The notes under the pieces are model-generated. The model did not search any database, had not been told where the DNA came from, and saw nothing but the letters and a program-made list of their open reading frames with translations. A stretch of 64,000 bases of DNA from positions 248,001 through 312,000 of the forward strand of contig NZ_JAGQEE010000007.1 in the NCBI RefSeq assembly GCF_018304945.1. Direction: 5' to 3'. Position numbers and translations under genes: made by a program. Every line of letters begins with the position of its first letter. The first letter of the stretch is position 1. Positions 18,425 through 28,007 of this stretch are shown here, piece after piece. The stretch is from Collimonas humicola. GTDB lineage: Bacteria > Pseudomonadota > Gammaproteobacteria > Burkholderiales > Burkholderiaceae_D.

Positions 18425-19036
18425 TTACTTAACTTCGAAGCGCGCGAATACCAGCCAGACGTCGCCATTGCCCTTGTTCTGGGACAGGCGCGGCACGTAA
18501 GAGCCCATCAGCTTGGCGCCTTTGACGCCCAGCGACAGGACCGGCAAGGCAATCGGAAACGGGACGCCGCCGAAGTAATCCTGGCGGCTCATCAGCATGG
18601 CGGTATAGCCGGCGCCGACTTCGACCGGGGTCTTGGGCACGTTCCAGATCCACTCATAGGCATAGCCGGCCATGATCTGCGGCTTGTAGTGGGAATCGCG
18701 AATGGCAAACAGATACAGGGATTCGTCGTTGCCGTCGGCATTGCGGATGGTGCGGCCGCCGCCCAGGCCCCAGGCCTTTTCATTCAATTCCCGGATCTTT
18801 TCTTCGGTATAGGTATGGCGGCCGTGGTAGGCGTAGCCTGACAGATACACTTCCATATCGCCATTGTTGGCGATGTTGCTCAGCCTGTCCTGGGTCTGGG
18901 TGAGGGTTTTGCTGAACCAGCCGGTGGTGTCGGGGGTGTCCTGAGCGTGGGCCGGGGCGCACACGGCGGCGATGGCAGTCATGCCGGAGAATATTGCTGT
19001 CCTTTTGACGGCGGTGAAGCGAGAAAAAATTGTCAT
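18425..19036 (-). CDS. pagP: Lipid A palmitoyltransferase PagP
   Basis: A 203-residue protein with a signal peptide ending near AHA, then a PagP beta-barrel pattern: YAYHGRHTY, a ...NEKAWGLGGGR stretch, AIRDSHYKPQ and a C-terminal beta strand ending in Phe-rich VWLVFARFEVK. His71, Asp114 and Ser115 match the E. coli catalytic set (His33, Asp76, Ser77) with the same 43-residue spacing. PagP moves palmitate from phospholipids to lipid A in the outer membrane, raising resistance to cationic peptides. It stands alone, with its own likely promoter in the 132-base gap from queF. Confidence 0.88.
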   Translation of the reverse strand: MTIFSRFTAVKRTAIFSGMTAIAAVCAPAHAQDTPDTTGWFSKTLTQTQDRLSNIANNGDMEVYLSGYAYHGRHTYTEEKIRELNEKAWGLGGGRTIRNADGNDESLYLFAIRDSHYKPQIMAGYAYEWIWNVPKTPVEVGAGYTAMLMSRQDYFGGVPFPIALPVLSLGVKGAKLMGSYVPRLSQNKGNGDVWLVFARFEVK

Positions 19037-19168
19037 GAAATATAGAGTCCTTTACAGCGAGGTGGTACGTTAGACGTGTAGTGACAACGCGTCAATATCC
19101 CCGCCAATTTAATGCGCATTTATGTGCTTAAGTGCTGTCTTTTTGCTACAAATGTAACGAATTGTGTG

Positions 19169-20008
19169 TTACTGCCTTGCCTGACGCCAATTCGAAGGGG
19201 GCTGCCCGGTGGAGAAATTACTGCGCCAGGGGTTGATGTCCAGGCCGCCGCGGCGGGTATAGCGGGCATATACAGACAATTTTTGCGGCGCACAGTTGCG
19301 CATGATGTCCATAAAAATGCGTTCCACGCATTGTTCATGGAATTCGTTATGGTCGCGGAAGCTGATCAGGTAGCGCAGCAGGCTTTCCTGGTCGATGGCT
19401 GCGCCGACATAGTGGATCTGCACGCTGCCCCAATCCGGCTGGCCGGTCACCAGGCAATTTGATTTCAGCAGATGCGAGACCAGCGTTTCTTCAATGACAA
19501 CCTTGTTCGGATCCGTCTTCAGCAGCGAAGGATTGGGCTGGTATTCGTCGACTTCGATATCCAGCCGGTCCAGCAGCAAACCCTGCGGTTCCTGTATTTT
19601 TTGGCTGGCGAAGGCATCGGCCGTGGTCAGCGTGACGTGCACCGGCGCGCCGAAGCCGGCTGACAAATCGTTGCGCAACAACTGCAGCAAGGCATCGGCA
19701 TCGGCCAGCTTGGTTTGATTGAAGGAGTTCAGGTACAGCTTGAACGACTTCGATTCGACAATATTCGGGGAATCGGCAGGCACGGTAAACGTGGCGATGG
19801 CAACCTGGGGTTTGCCGCGTGCGTTAAGCCAGGACACTTCATACGCATTCCAGATGTCGACGCCGAAAAAGGGCAAGGTGCCGCTGACGCCGATTTCGTC
19901 GCGCTTGCCCTGCCGGGCGATCGGAAATAGCAGCGAAGGCTGGTACTGCGTCTGGTAGGCGGCGGGTTTGCCGAGCGGCGAGGCGTCGGGCGTATTTGAC
20001 ATGGTCAT
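19169..20008 (-). CDS. queF: NADPH-dependent 7-cyano-7-deazaguanine reductase
   Basis: A 279-residue, long-form (YqfD/E. coli-type) QueF catalysing preQ0 to preQ1 in queuosine tRNA modification. The catalytic Cys185 in [13 protein letters not shown] and Asp192 match E. coli Cys190/Asp197 with the same spacing, and [16 protein letters not shown] is the substrate/NADPH motif. The start is 20008 or, two codons in, 20002. It lies downstream of ilvA after a repeat-bearing leader. Confidence 0.96.
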   Translation of the reverse strand: MTMSNTPDASPLGKPAAYQTQYQPSLLFPIARQGKRDEIGVSGTLPFFGVDIWNAYEVSWLNARGKPQVAIATFTVPADSPNIVESKSFKLYLNSFNQTKLADADALLQLLRNDLSAGFGAPVHVTLTTADAFASQKIQEPQGLLLDRLDIEVDEYQPNPSLLKTDPNKVVIEETLVSHLLKSNCLVTGQPDWGSVQIHYVGAAIDQESLLRYLISFRDHNEFHEQCVERIFMDIMRNCAPQKLSVYARYTRRGGLDINPWRSNFSTGQPPSNWRQARQ

Positions 20009-20055
20009 GATTTTTGCTCGTGCTTAAAAGCAGTATTTTGCCAGATAAGCATGAT

Positions 20056-20104
20056 GTTCCTGATATGTGTCGCTCAAATGCGCTTATTTGCGCTTATCAG
20101 GAAC
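20056..20104 (-). repeat. Inverted repeat enclosing a direct repeat in the queF leader
   Basis: Arms GTTCCTGATA (20056-20065) and TATCAGGAAC (20095-20104) are perfect complements. Within and overlapping them are two copies of TGCGCTTAT at 20079-20087 and 20089-20097. It does not match the preQ1 riboswitch consensus that I know. It may be an operator or a leader structure for queF. Confidence 0.5.
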
Positions 20105-20149
20105 CAGTTATTTGCTTGCGGCCCGGGCGCCGCAAGCGAGTCGGGCAAC

Positions 20150-21676
20150 TTAGCCGAGGAACAGTTTGTAGACCGGATTGCTGCTCTCGTCCCAATAACG
20201 ATAGCCGAGGCTGGAAAGGAAAGTACGGAACGCTTTCATTTCCTTTTTCGGCACCTGCAAGCCGACCAGGATACGGCCGACATCGCCGCCCTGGCTGCGG
20301 TAATGGAACAGGCTGATGTTCCAGTTGGGCGCCATCGAATCCAAAAAGCGCATCAGCGCGCCCGGCCGCTCGGGGAATTCAAAGCGGTACAGCAATTCGT
20401 CCCGCGCCAGTGCGCTCTTGCCGCCCACCAGGTGGCGTACGTGGACCTTGGCCAGTTCGTCATGGGTCAGGTCGAGCGTATCGAAGCCGTGCTTCTCGAA
20501 ATTCCTGGCGATCTGGCTGGCTTCGTCGCGGCTCGAAGTCTGCACGCCGACAAACACGTGGGCGGTTTTTTCATCGCTGATGCGGTAGTTGAATTCGGTG
20601 ACGTTGCGCGGTCCGACCAGCTCGCAGAAACGGCGGAAACTGCCGCGCTGTTCCGGGATGGTGACGGCGAACACCGCTTCGCGCAGCTGGCCGATATCAG
20701 CCATTTCCGCGACAAAGCGCAAGCGGTCGAAATTCATGTTGGCGCCGGAGGCGATGGTGACCAGGGTCTGGTTCTTGATGGCCTTGCGCGTGCCCTTGAC
20801 CCGTTCGACATAGGCTTTGGCGCCGGCCACCGCCAGTGCGCCGGAAGGTTCCAGAATGCTGCGGGTGTCCTGGAACACATCCTTGATCGCGGTGCAGACG
20901 GCATCGGTATCGACCAGGATCACTTCATCGACATACAGGCGCGCCAGGCGGAAGGTTTCTTCGCCCACCAGCTTGACCGCGGTGCCGTCGGCAAACAGGC
21001 CGACATCCGGCAGCGTCACGCGGCGGCCGGCCTTCAGGCTGCGCGCCATGCCGTCGGAATCGGTGGTTTGCACGCCGATGATCTTGATCTCGGGGCGCAC
21101 CGCCTTGACATAGGCGGCGATGCCGGCGATCAGGCCGCCGCCGCCGATCGGCACGAAGATCGCATGGATGGGGCCGGAGTGCTGGCGCAGGATTTCCATG
21201 CCGATGGTGCCCTGGCCGGCGATGACGTAAGGATCGTCGAAAGGATGGACGAAGGTCAGCTTGTGCTTTTTTTCCAGCGTCAGTGCATGGTTATACGCAT
21301 CGGTATAAGAGTCGCCAAACAGCACCACTTCGCCGCCGCGCGCCTTGACGCCGTCGATCTTGATCTGCGGCGTGGTCTTCGGCATCACGATGACTGCGCG
21401 GCAGCCGAGCTTGGCTGCGGACTGCGCCAGGCCCTGGGCGTGGTTGCCGGCCGACGCGCAAATGACGCCGCGCTTGAGCTGCGCCGGCGTCAGGCTGGCG
21501 GCCTTGTTGTAGGCGCCGCGCAATTTGAAGCTGAACACGCTTTGCATATCCTCGCGCTTGAAATAAATCTGGTTTTCAATGCGCTGCGAGAGCGTTGTCG
21601 CCAGTTCAAGCGGGGTTTCGACCGCGACGTCATAGACGCGGGCGGTGAGGATTTTTTGCAAATAATCTGTGGTCAT
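20150..21676 (-). CDS. ilvA: Threonine ammonia-lyase, biosynthetic
   Basis: 508 residues from the ATG at 21676, which gives the family N-terminus MTTDYLQKILTARVYDVA; a longer frame is rejected. The PLP lysine is Lys51 in SFKLRGAYNK, the tetraglycine-like loop SAGNHAQG is present, and two ACT-like regulatory domains follow. This is the isoleucine-sensitive enzyme making 2-oxobutanoate for isoleucine synthesis. Confidence 0.96.
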   Translation of the reverse strand: MTTDYLQKILTARVYDVAVETPLELATTLSQRIENQIYFKREDMQSVFSFKLRGAYNKAASLTPAQLKRGVICASAGNHAQGLAQSAAKLGCRAVIVMPKTTPQIKIDGVKARGGEVVLFGDSYTDAYNHALTLEKKHKLTFVHPFDDPYVIAGQGTIGMEILRQHSGPIHAIFVPIGGGGLIAGIAAYVKAVRPEIKIIGVQTTDSDGMARSLKAGRRVTLPDVGLFADGTAVKLVGEETFRLARLYVDEVILVDTDAVCTAIKDVFQDTRSILEPSGALAVAGAKAYVERVKGTRKAIKNQTLVTIASGANMNFDRLRFVAEMADIGQLREAVFAVTIPEQRGSFRRFCELVGPRNVTEFNYRISDEKTAHVFVGVQTSSRDEASQIARNFEKHGFDTLDLTHDELAKVHVRHLVGGKSALARDELLYRFEFPERPGALMRFLDSMAPNWNISLFHYRSQGGDVGRILVGLQVPKKEMKAFRTFLSSLGYRYWDESSNPVYKLFLG

Positions 21677-21853
21677 GTCGTTAGTCAGTAGTGGATGGAA
21701 CGTGGCCGGCAACAGGCCCTGAGCAGGGGGAAACAGCCGGTCATTATAATGGAGGGCTTTTTCTGCGCCACCAGGTTTTCTCGGCCGCATCGCAATCCGT
21801 CTCATTTCGAGCCGTCATGCGCGGCCGGTCTGCCGTCTTTATGAATTGCTTTT

Positions 21854-22345
21854 ATGATCGAATCCGCCGTTTTATGGCTGCTCAAGACGCTGGCTGTGCC
21901 CAGCGTCGGCCTGACTTCCGTCTTTATCATCAGCTTCGTCGCCGCCACCTTGCTGCCGCTGGGCTCCGAGCCGGCGGTGTTCGCCGTGGTCAAGGCCAAT
22001 GGCGCGCTGTTCTGGCCGGTGATCTTCGTCGCCACGCTGGGCAACACATTGGGCGGGGCGGTCGATTACTGGATGGGCTACGGCGCCAAGCAGGCGTTCG
22101 CGCGCGAACGCGGCAGCAGCTGGTTCGGCTGGCTGGAACGCTATGGCGCGAAAACCATGCTCCTGGCCTGGGTGCCGGGCGTCGGGGACCCGATCTGCAC
22201 TCTGGGCGGCTGGCTCAAGCTGCCGTTCTGGCCCTCGCTCATGTATATGGCGATCGGCAAATTCCTGCGCTACATCCTGGTGGTCTGGCTGCTGCTGAAT
22301 GTGCCGGACGGCTTCTGGCGCGAAGTCGCGAGCTGGCTGGCGTGA
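21854..22345 (+). CDS. YqaA-family (DedA/SNARE-associated) inner-membrane protein
   Basis: A 163-residue protein with several hydrophobic segments and the VTT/DedA-like pattern LPLGSEPAVFAVVKANG...GNTLGGAVDYWMGYGA. A later re-entrant region carries WVPGVGDPICTLGGWLKL. DedA-superfamily proteins have been linked to lipid flipping and membrane homeostasis; the YqaA branch is uncharacterised. It diverges from ilvA. Confidence 0.85.
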   Translation: MIESAVLWLLKTLAVPSVGLTSVFIISFVAATLLPLGSEPAVFAVVKANGALFWPVIFVATLGNTLGGAVDYWMGYGAKQAFARERGSSWFGWLERYGAKTMLLAWVPGVGDPICTLGGWLKLPFWPSLMYMAIGKFLRYILVVWLLLNVPDGFWREVASWLA

Positions 22346-22455
22346 GCTGAAAATAAACCGTGGATTTTGCAGCGCACTACGATGTGCTTTCCTTTTTCCT
22401 GCATCAGCACTGGTTTGCATGCTTCTTTGAAATCGAAAACCTCCGGGGAGAGAAC

Positions 22456-22480
22456 GCCATGCCTGATTAGCCGGCATGGC
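22456..22480 (-). terminator. Perfect 8-bp inverted repeat downstream of the small-ORF pair
   Basis: Arms GCCATGCC/GGCATGGC with a 9-base spacer, about 58 bases past the stop of the 49-residue ORF. There is no T-run, so its role as a terminator is only inferred from position. Confidence 0.4.
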
Positions 22481-22537
22481 CGGTCGCCATCGCCGTCCAT
22501 ACCGCGATGACCGAGCCGCAAATCTGAGTCGTCCGGA

Positions 22538-22687
22538 TCAGATGGCGGACAGGCCCGCCCAGAACATCGCCGGCGCAATCAGCAGCAGGATCGCGTAAGG
22601 CAGCATGCGCAAGGGCCACGCGCGGTTGCGCAGCAGATAGGACAGGCCGAAGTAAGGATTTCTTTTGGATAAAGAGACGGGTGTCAT
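22538..22687 (-). CDS. Small membrane protein of 49 residues, unknown function
   Basis: Not a recognised family. The ATG at 22687 is preceded by AGGAG with a 7-base spacer, better than a longer start at 22726. The N-terminal half is basic (SLSKRNPYFG, LLRNRAWPLR) and the C-terminal half is one hydrophobic helix (LPYAILLLIAPAMFWAGL). It should be a single-span inner-membrane protein. It begins 26 bases after a 25-residue ORF that has its own Shine-Dalgarno, suggesting a two-gene unit. Reality rests on the ribosome-binding site and hydrophobicity only. Confidence 0.55.
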   Translation of the reverse strand: MTPVSLSKRNPYFGLSYLLRNRAWPLRMLPYAILLLIAPAMFWAGLSAI

Positions 22688-22713
22688 GGCAAGGCTCCTG
22701 GCGAGGTAATTGA

Positions 22714-22791
22714 TCAGCCTTTGCATTGGCCATAGTCGGCCAGTGTGAGGGAAATGCTTTCCAATATTTCGCTGATGATCTGGCTGAACAT
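22714..22791 (-). CDS. Very small ORF of 25 residues with strong Shine-Dalgarno
   Basis: Reads MFSQIISEILESISLTLADY then five more residues, ending CKG. CAGGAG lies 6 bases before the ATG. The peptide could form an acidic amphipathic helix. The upstream sequence is strikingly AT-rich (about 22830-22890), suiting a promoter for this minus-strand pair. It could be a leader peptide, a small regulatory protein or a toxin-like peptide; no family is recognised. Confidence 0.45.
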   Translation of the reverse strand: MFSQIISEILESISLTLADYGQCKG

Positions 22792-23009
22792 GGGGGACTC
22801 CTGAAAGTGACGGGGATGCATTGATTGTAGTTATAAACTATTAAATTATAGAAATTGATTAAATTAATTAATTTCATATGAATAGGCTATAAGTCAACCG
22901 AATGTTGTAGTCTGTATCTTGCACTGCACAAATCCACTGCTTGCCGTCGCGAATGGGCGCAATCGGCTAAAATGCTGATTCAGCAGCAGTAGCCAACTTC
23001 TCAAGACCA

Positions 23010-26000
23010 ATGAACGCCCCAGTCAAAATCCAGGCATTATTGTCAGATGCGCCACAAGGCGCCACCCCTACGCGATTGCGCGAGATTCCCTATAACTACA
23101 CCTCGTTTTCCGATCGCGAGATCGTGATCCGCCTGCTAGGCGAAGCGTCCTGGCGCCTGCTCGACGAATTGCGCGGCAAACGCCAGACCGGCCGCTCCGC
23201 CCGCATGCTGTATGAAGTGCTGGGCGATATCTGGGTGGTGCGCCGCAATCCGTATCTGCAGGACGACATGCTGGACAATCCTAAGCGTCGCCAGGCCCTG
23301 ATTGACGCGCTGCATCATCGTCTCAGCGAAGTGGACAAGCGGCGCATCGTCACCGACCAGGCCGACAGCGGCGACGCCGTCAACGATGAAGAAGCCAGGA
23401 AGCGCAGCGAAAATGTCGAAGCGCTGCTGGCTGCCGCGCGCAAGGCGATTGCCGCTTTTGCCGACGAATTCCGCCAGACCTACGACTTGCGCAAGCGCGC
23501 CAACAAGATCCTGGGCCGCTATACCGCCAAGGACAACATCAAGTTCGACGGCCTGTCGCGCGTTTCGCACGTGACCGACGCCACCGACTGGCGCGTCGAG
23601 TATCCGTTCGTGGTGCTGACCCCGGATGGCGAAGACGAGATGGCCGGCCTGGTCAAGGGCTGTATCGAGCTCGGCCTGACCATCATCCCGCGCGGCGGCG
23701 GCACCGGTTATACCGGCGGCGCGATTCCGCTGACGCCTTTATCGGCAGTCATCAACACTGAAAAACTGGAGCAGCTGGGCGCGGTCGAAATGGCGGTCCT
23801 GCCAGGGCTGGATAAAGAGTACGCCACGATTTATTCGGGCGCAGGCGTGGTCACCAAGCGCGTTTCCGACGCCGCCGAAAAGGCCGGCTTCGTGTTCGCG
23901 GTCGACCCGACTTCGGCCGAAGCGTCCTGCGTCGGCGGCAATATCGCCATGAACGCCGGCGGCAAGAAAGCCGTTCTGTGGGGCACCGCGCTTGACAACC
24001 TGGCAAGCTGGCGCATGGTCGACCCGAACGGCGACTGGCTGGACGTTACCCGTCTCGACCACAACCTCGGCAAGATCCACGACACGCCGCTGGCGCGCTT
24101 CCAGCTGGAATGGCGCCACCCGGCTGAAAAAGGCCGGCCAAGCGAAAAGCCGTTCAAGACAGAAATCCTGGAAATCGCCGGGCGCGTGTTCCGCAAGGAA
24201 GGCCTGGGCAAGGACGTCACCGATAAATTCCTGGCGGGTTTGCCTGGCATTCAAAAAGAAGGCTGCGACGGATTGATTACCTCCGGGCGCTGGATTTTGC
24301 ACAAGATGCCGAAGCACACGCGCACCGTCTGCCTGGAATTCTTCGGCCAGGCGCGCGATGCGATTCCATCGATCGTCGAGATCAAGGATTTCCTCGATGC
24401 CGAAACCCTGAAGGGCGGGGCGATCCTGGCCGGCCTGGAGCATCTGGACGAGCGCTATCTGCGCGCAGTCGGCTACACCACCAAGTCGAAGCGCGGCGTG
24501 CTGCCCAAGATGGCCCTCTTCGGCGATATCGTCGGCGACGATGAAAACGCGGTGGCGCAGGCGGCCTCGGAAGTGGTGCGCATGGCCAACAACCGGGTTG
24601 GCGAAGGTTTTGTCGCGGTGAGCCCGGAAGCGCGCAAGAAATTCTGGCTGGACCGTGCCCGCACGGCCGCCATCGCCAAGCACACCAACGCCTTCAAGAT
24701 CAATGAAGACGTGGTGATTCCGCTTAACCGCATGGGCGAATACACTGACGGCATCGAGCGCATCAATATCGAACTGTCGGCCAAGAACAAGCTGCAGCTG
24801 CTGGACGAGCTGCGCGAATTCCTGCTCAAGGGCAATCTGCCGCTGGGCAAGGGCGACGATGCCGACGGCGACGATATTCCCGCCGCCGAAATCCTGGAAG
24901 ACCGCGTGCACCAGGCCGAGCAGCTGCTCGACAACGTGCAGGCGCGCTGGACCTATTTGCTGGAGCACCTGGATACGCCGCTGCAGGAGGCCAGGCCGCA
25001 GTTGTTCGCGCTTGGCCTGGAAAAGCTCGACCTCGTGTTCGAGCAGCGCCTGCTGCAGCAGCCGGATGCCACGGTGTTCGACGTGGTGCAGGACCGCACT
25101 ATCCGCGTTTCCTGGAAACAGGAAGTGCGCGCTTTGCTGCGGCAGATCTTCAACGGCGCTTCCTTCAAGCTGATCCTCGACGAGTGCAGCGCGGTGCACA
25201 AGCGCGTCTTGCGCGGCCGCGTGTTCGTCGCCTTGCACATGCATGCGGGCGACGGCAACGTCCATACCAACCTGCCGGTCAATTCCGACCATTACGAAAT
25301 GCTGCAGGATGCGCACGCCGCGGTGGCCCGCATCATGACCCTGGCGCGTTCGCTGGACGGCGTGATTTCGGGCGAGCACGGGATCGGCATCACCAAGCTG
25401 GAATTCCTGACCGAAGACGAGATCAAGGATTTCCGCAGCTACAAGCTGCGCGTCGATCCGGAAGGCCGCTTCAACAAGGGCAAGCTGCTGAACCTGCCCG
25501 GCTTCGAGGCCGACCTCAGCAATGCCTATACGCCATCGTTCGGCCTGATGGGGCACGAATCGCTGATCATGCAGCAAAGCGATATCGGCGACATCGCCAA
25601 CAGCGTCAAGGACTGCCTGCGCTGCGGCAAATGCAAGCCGGTGTGCGCCACCCATGTGCCGCGCGCCAACCTGCTGTACTCGCCGCGCAACAAGATCCTG
25701 GCCACTTCGCTGCTGGTGGAAGCCTTCCTGTACGAAGAGCAGACCCGGCGCGGCATCTCGATCAAGCACTGGGAAGAATTCGAAGACGTGGCCGACCATT
25801 GCACCGTCTGCCACAAGTGCGTGACGCCATGCCCGGTCGATATCGATTTCGGCAACGTCTCGATGAACATGCGCAATCTGCTGCGCAAGATGAACAAGAA
25901 ATCGTTCAATCCCGGCACCACGGCTGCGATGTTCTTCCTCAACGCGACCGATCCGGCCACCATCAACATGACGCGCAAGGTCATGACGGACTGGGGTTTC

Positions 26001-27026
26001 AAGGCGCAGCGCTTCGGCAACGACATGCTGAAGAAATTCGCCAAGAAGCAGACCAGGAAGCCGCCTGCGACTGTCGGCAAAGCGCCGATCAAGGAGCAGG
26101 TGATCCACTTCATCAACAAGAAGATGCCGGGCAACCTGCCGAAGAAGACCGCGCGCGCCTTGCTGGATATCGAAGACGACAAGATCGTGCCGATCATCCG
26201 CGACCCGAAGAGCACCACCGCCGACACCGAAGCCGTGTTTTATTTCCCGGGCTGCGGCTCCGAGCGGCTGTTCTCGCAGGTCGGCCTGGCGACGCAAGCC
26301 ATGCTGTGGCAGGTCGGCGTGCAAACCGTGCTGCCGCCGGGCTACCTGTGCTGCGGTTATCCGCAGCGCGGCTCGGGCGACTTTGACAAGGCCGAGAAGA
26401 TCATCACGGACAACCGCGTGCTGTTCCATCGCATGGCCAATACCCTGAACTACCTCGACATCAAGACCGTGATCGTTTCCTGCGGCACTTGCTACGATCA
26501 GCTGCAGGGCTACCAGTTCGACAAGATTTTCCCGGGCTGCCGCATCATCGATATCCACGAATACCTGCTGGAGAAAAACCTCAAGCTGGAAGGTGTCAGC
26601 GGCACGCGCTATATGTACCACGACCCTTGCCACAGCCCGATGAAGCTGCAGGATCCGATGAAGACGGTGAATGCCCTGATCACCACCGACAACGGCGCCA
26701 AGATCGAAAAGAACGAGCGCTGCTGCGGCGAGTCTGGCACCTTCGGCGTCAGCCGTCCGGATGTCTCGACCCAGGTGCGCTTCCGCAAGGAAGAGGAAAT
26801 GAACAAGGGCGCGGACAAGTTGCGCGCCGACGGTTTTGGCGGCGACGTCAAGATCCTCACTTCCTGCCCGTCCTGCCTGCAGGGTTTGTCGCGCTACAAC
26901 GACGATGCCGGCACCACTGCGGATTACATCGTGGTGGAGATGGCGCGCCATCTGCTGGGCGAGAACTGGTTGCCTGACTACGTTGCGCGCGCCAACAACG
27001 GCGGCATCGAACGGATCCTGGTGTGA
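23010..27026 (+). CDS. Giant FAD-linked oxidase/Fe-S oxidoreductase fusion with DUF3683 N-terminus
   Basis: 1338 residues. In order: a DUF3683-type N-terminal region (about 1-190), a VAO-type FAD-binding domain with [11 protein letters not shown], an FAD-oxidase C-terminal domain with [12 protein letters not shown] and ISGEHGIG, a ferredoxin-like segment with [11 protein letters not shown] and [11 protein letters not shown] for two [4Fe-4S] clusters, and a CCG-type (GlcF/HdrB) domain with [11 protein letters not shown] and CCGESGTFG. This is a GlcD-GlcF-like enzyme in one chain, expected to oxidise a D-2-hydroxy acid and pass electrons to quinone. The substrate is unknown. A HIT gene follows immediately. 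Confidence 0.92.
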   Translation: MNAPVKIQALLSDAPQGATPTRLREIPYNYTSFSDREIVIRLLGEASWRLLDELRGKRQTGRSARMLYEVLGDIWVVRRNPYLQDDMLDNPKRRQALIDALHHRLSEVDKRRIVTDQADSGDAVNDEEARKRSENVEALLAAARKAIAAFADEFRQTYDLRKRANKILGRYTAKDNIKFDGLSRVSHVTDATDWRVEYPFVVLTPDGEDEMAGLVKGCIELGLTIIPRGGGTGYTGGAIPLTPLSAVINTEKLEQLGAVEMAVLPGLDKEYATIYSGAGVVTKRVSDAAEKAGFVFAVDPTSAEASCVGGNIAMNAGGKKAVLWGTALDNLASWRMVDPNGDWLDVTRLDHNLGKIHDTPLARFQLEWRHPAEKGRPSEKPFKTEILEIAGRVFRKEGLGKDVTDKFLAGLPGIQKEGCDGLITSGRWILHKMPKHTRTVCLEFFGQARDAIPSIVEIKDFLDAETLKGGAILAGLEHLDERYLRAVGYTTKSKRGVLPKMALFGDIVGDDENAVAQAASEVVRMANNRVGEGFVAVSPEARKKFWLDRARTAAIAKHTNAFKINEDVVIPLNRMGEYTDGIERINIELSAKNKLQLLDELREFLLKGNLPLGKGDDADGDDIPAAEILEDRVHQAEQLLDNVQARWTYLLEHLDTPLQEARPQLFALGLEKLDLVFEQRLLQQPDATVFDVVQDRTIRVSWKQEVRALLRQIFNGASFKLILDECSAVHKRVLRGRVFVALHMHAGDGNVHTNLPVNSDHYEMLQDAHAAVARIMTLARSLDGVISGEHGIGITKLEFLTEDEIKDFRSYKLRVDPEGRFNKGKLLNLPGFEADLSNAYTPSFGLMGHESLIMQQSDIGDIANSVKDCLRCGKCKPVCATHVPRANLLYSPRNKILATSLLVEAFLYEEQTRRGISIKHWEEFEDVADHCTVCHKCVTPCPVDIDFGNVSMNMRNLLRKMNKKSFNPGTTAAMFFLNATDPATINMTRKVMTDWGFKAQRFGNDMLKKFAKKQTRKPPATVGKAPIKEQVIHFINKKMPGNLPKKTARALLDIEDDKIVPIIRDPKSTTADTEAVFYFPGCGSERLFSQVGLATQAMLWQVGVQTVLPPGYLCCGYPQRGSGDFDKAEKIITDNRVLFHRMANTLNYLDIKTVIVSCGTCYDQLQGYQFDKIFPGCRIIDIHEYLLEKNLKLEGVSGTRYMYHDPCHSPMKLQDPMKTVNALITTDNGAKIEKNERCCGESGTFGVSRPDVSTQVRFRKEEEMNKGADKLRADGFGGDVKILTSCPSCLQGLSRYNDDAGTTADYIVVEMARHLLGENWLPDYVARANNGGIERILV

Positions 27027-27028
27027 CC

Positions 27029-27457
27029 ATGAATATGCATTCAGCTGATTGCGAACTGTGCAACGGCGACGGGGGCGAAGTACTCCATTACGCCAGGCAA
27101 TTCCGCGTGGTGCTGGTCGATGACGCCTCTTATCCAGGTTTCTGCCGTGTCATCTGGAATGATCACGTCAAGGAAATGACCGACCTGCCGGCGGCCGATC
27201 GCAGCATCTTGATGGCCGCGGTCTGCAAGGTGGAATCGATAGTGCGCGCCGTCATGCAGCCGGAGAAGATCAACCTGGCCAGCCTCGGCAACATGACGCC
27301 GCACCTGCATTGGCACGTGATTCCGCGCTATGCGGACGATGCGCATTTTCCCAGCCCGGTATGGGCCGAGGCGCAACGGCAGCCGTTGCCATACACCCTG
27401 GCGCAGCGGCAGGCATTGCTCGGCGCATTGCGTTCCGCCATCTCCGAGCAGTTTTAA
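27029..27457 (+). CDS. HIT-family nucleotide-binding protein
   Basis: About 142 residues with the histidine triad LHWHVIPRY. The ATG at 27029 is 3 bases after the oxidase stop; a GTG at 27023 would overlap that stop. HIT proteins hydrolyse or transfer nucleotides on small substrates; this branch is uncharacterised. It shares a transcript with the oxidase and DUF971 genes. Confidence 0.88.
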   Translation: MNMHSADCELCNGDGGEVLHYARQFRVVLVDDASYPGFCRVIWNDHVKEMTDLPAADRSILMAAVCKVESIVRAVMQPEKINLASLGNMTPHLHWHVIPRYADDAHFPSPVWAEAQRQPLPYTLAQRQALLGALRSAISEQF

Positions 27458-27478
27458 TCCTCTCTACAGGCAATCCAC

Positions 27479-27910
27479 ATGACCGGTTCCAAGCAATCAG
27501 CCCCGGCGCCCGCGCCGGTGTCATTCGTCGTACACAAGCAGTCGTGCAGGCTGGAAGTCGCCTTCGATGACGGCGCGGTGTTTCTGCTGCCGTTTGAACT
27601 GATGCGCGTATATTCGCCTTCGGCCGAAGTCAGCGGCCATGGCCCCGGGCAGGAAGTGCTGCAGACCGGCAAGCGCAATGTCGAAATGGCGGCGCTCGAT
27701 CCGGTCGGCAATTACGCCGTCAAGCCGACCTTTTCCGATGGCCACGTCAGCGGTATCTTTACCTGGGCCTATCTGTACAAGCTGGGTCGCGATCAGGAAG
27801 CGATGTGGGAGGATTACCTGCAGCGTCTGGATGCCGCCGGTCATGGCCGCGAAGCCGGGCGCGACCTGCCGATGACCAGCAAGACCGCGGGCGGCCACGG
27901 CTGCGCCTGA
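27479..27910 (+). CDS. DUF971 protein (gamma-butyrobetaine hydroxylase-like N-terminal domain)
   Basis: A 143-residue protein with the DUF971 pattern LEVAFDDGAVFLLPFELMRVYSPS and later VGNYAVKPTFSDGHVSGIFTW. The domain is found alone in many bacteria and fused to gamma-butyrobetaine hydroxylase in eukaryotes; some members are tied to Fe-S metabolism. In many Burkholderiales it lies directly before ubiE. Here 7.9 kb separates them. Confidence 0.85.
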   Translation: MTGSKQSAPAPAPVSFVVHKQSCRLEVAFDDGAVFLLPFELMRVYSPSAEVSGHGPGQEVLQTGKRNVEMAALDPVGNYAVKPTFSDGHVSGIFTWAYLYKLGRDQEAMWEDYLQRLDAAGHGREAGRDLPMTSKTAGGHGCA

Positions 27911-27949
27911 AAGAGTTAGCAATCCAGGCATCGCCACCTCGTCGGTCAT

Positions 27950-27975
27950 GTCATTCCCGCGTTCGCGGGAATGAC
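27950..27975. repeat. Palindromic REP-like element
   Basis: A 12-bp perfect palindrome, GTCATTCCCGCG and its complement, with a TT centre. It is of the widely dispersed CATTCCCGCG type known as repeated elements in Neisseria and other Betaproteobacteria. It lies between converging DUF971 and phnW, at the left edge of the phosphonate cluster, and may also work as a terminator. Confidence 0.65.
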
Positions 27976-28007
27976 GGAGCGAAGCGCAAGGCGCCACGCC
28001 GAATCCA

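Noticed and set aside
23739-26951. A minus-strand open frame of about 1070 codons antisense to the FAD/Fe-S oxidase
   Set aside because: It mirrors a clear multidomain gene on the plus strand; its translation is rich in His, Arg, Gln and Val as expected for a high-GC shadow frame and has no domain.
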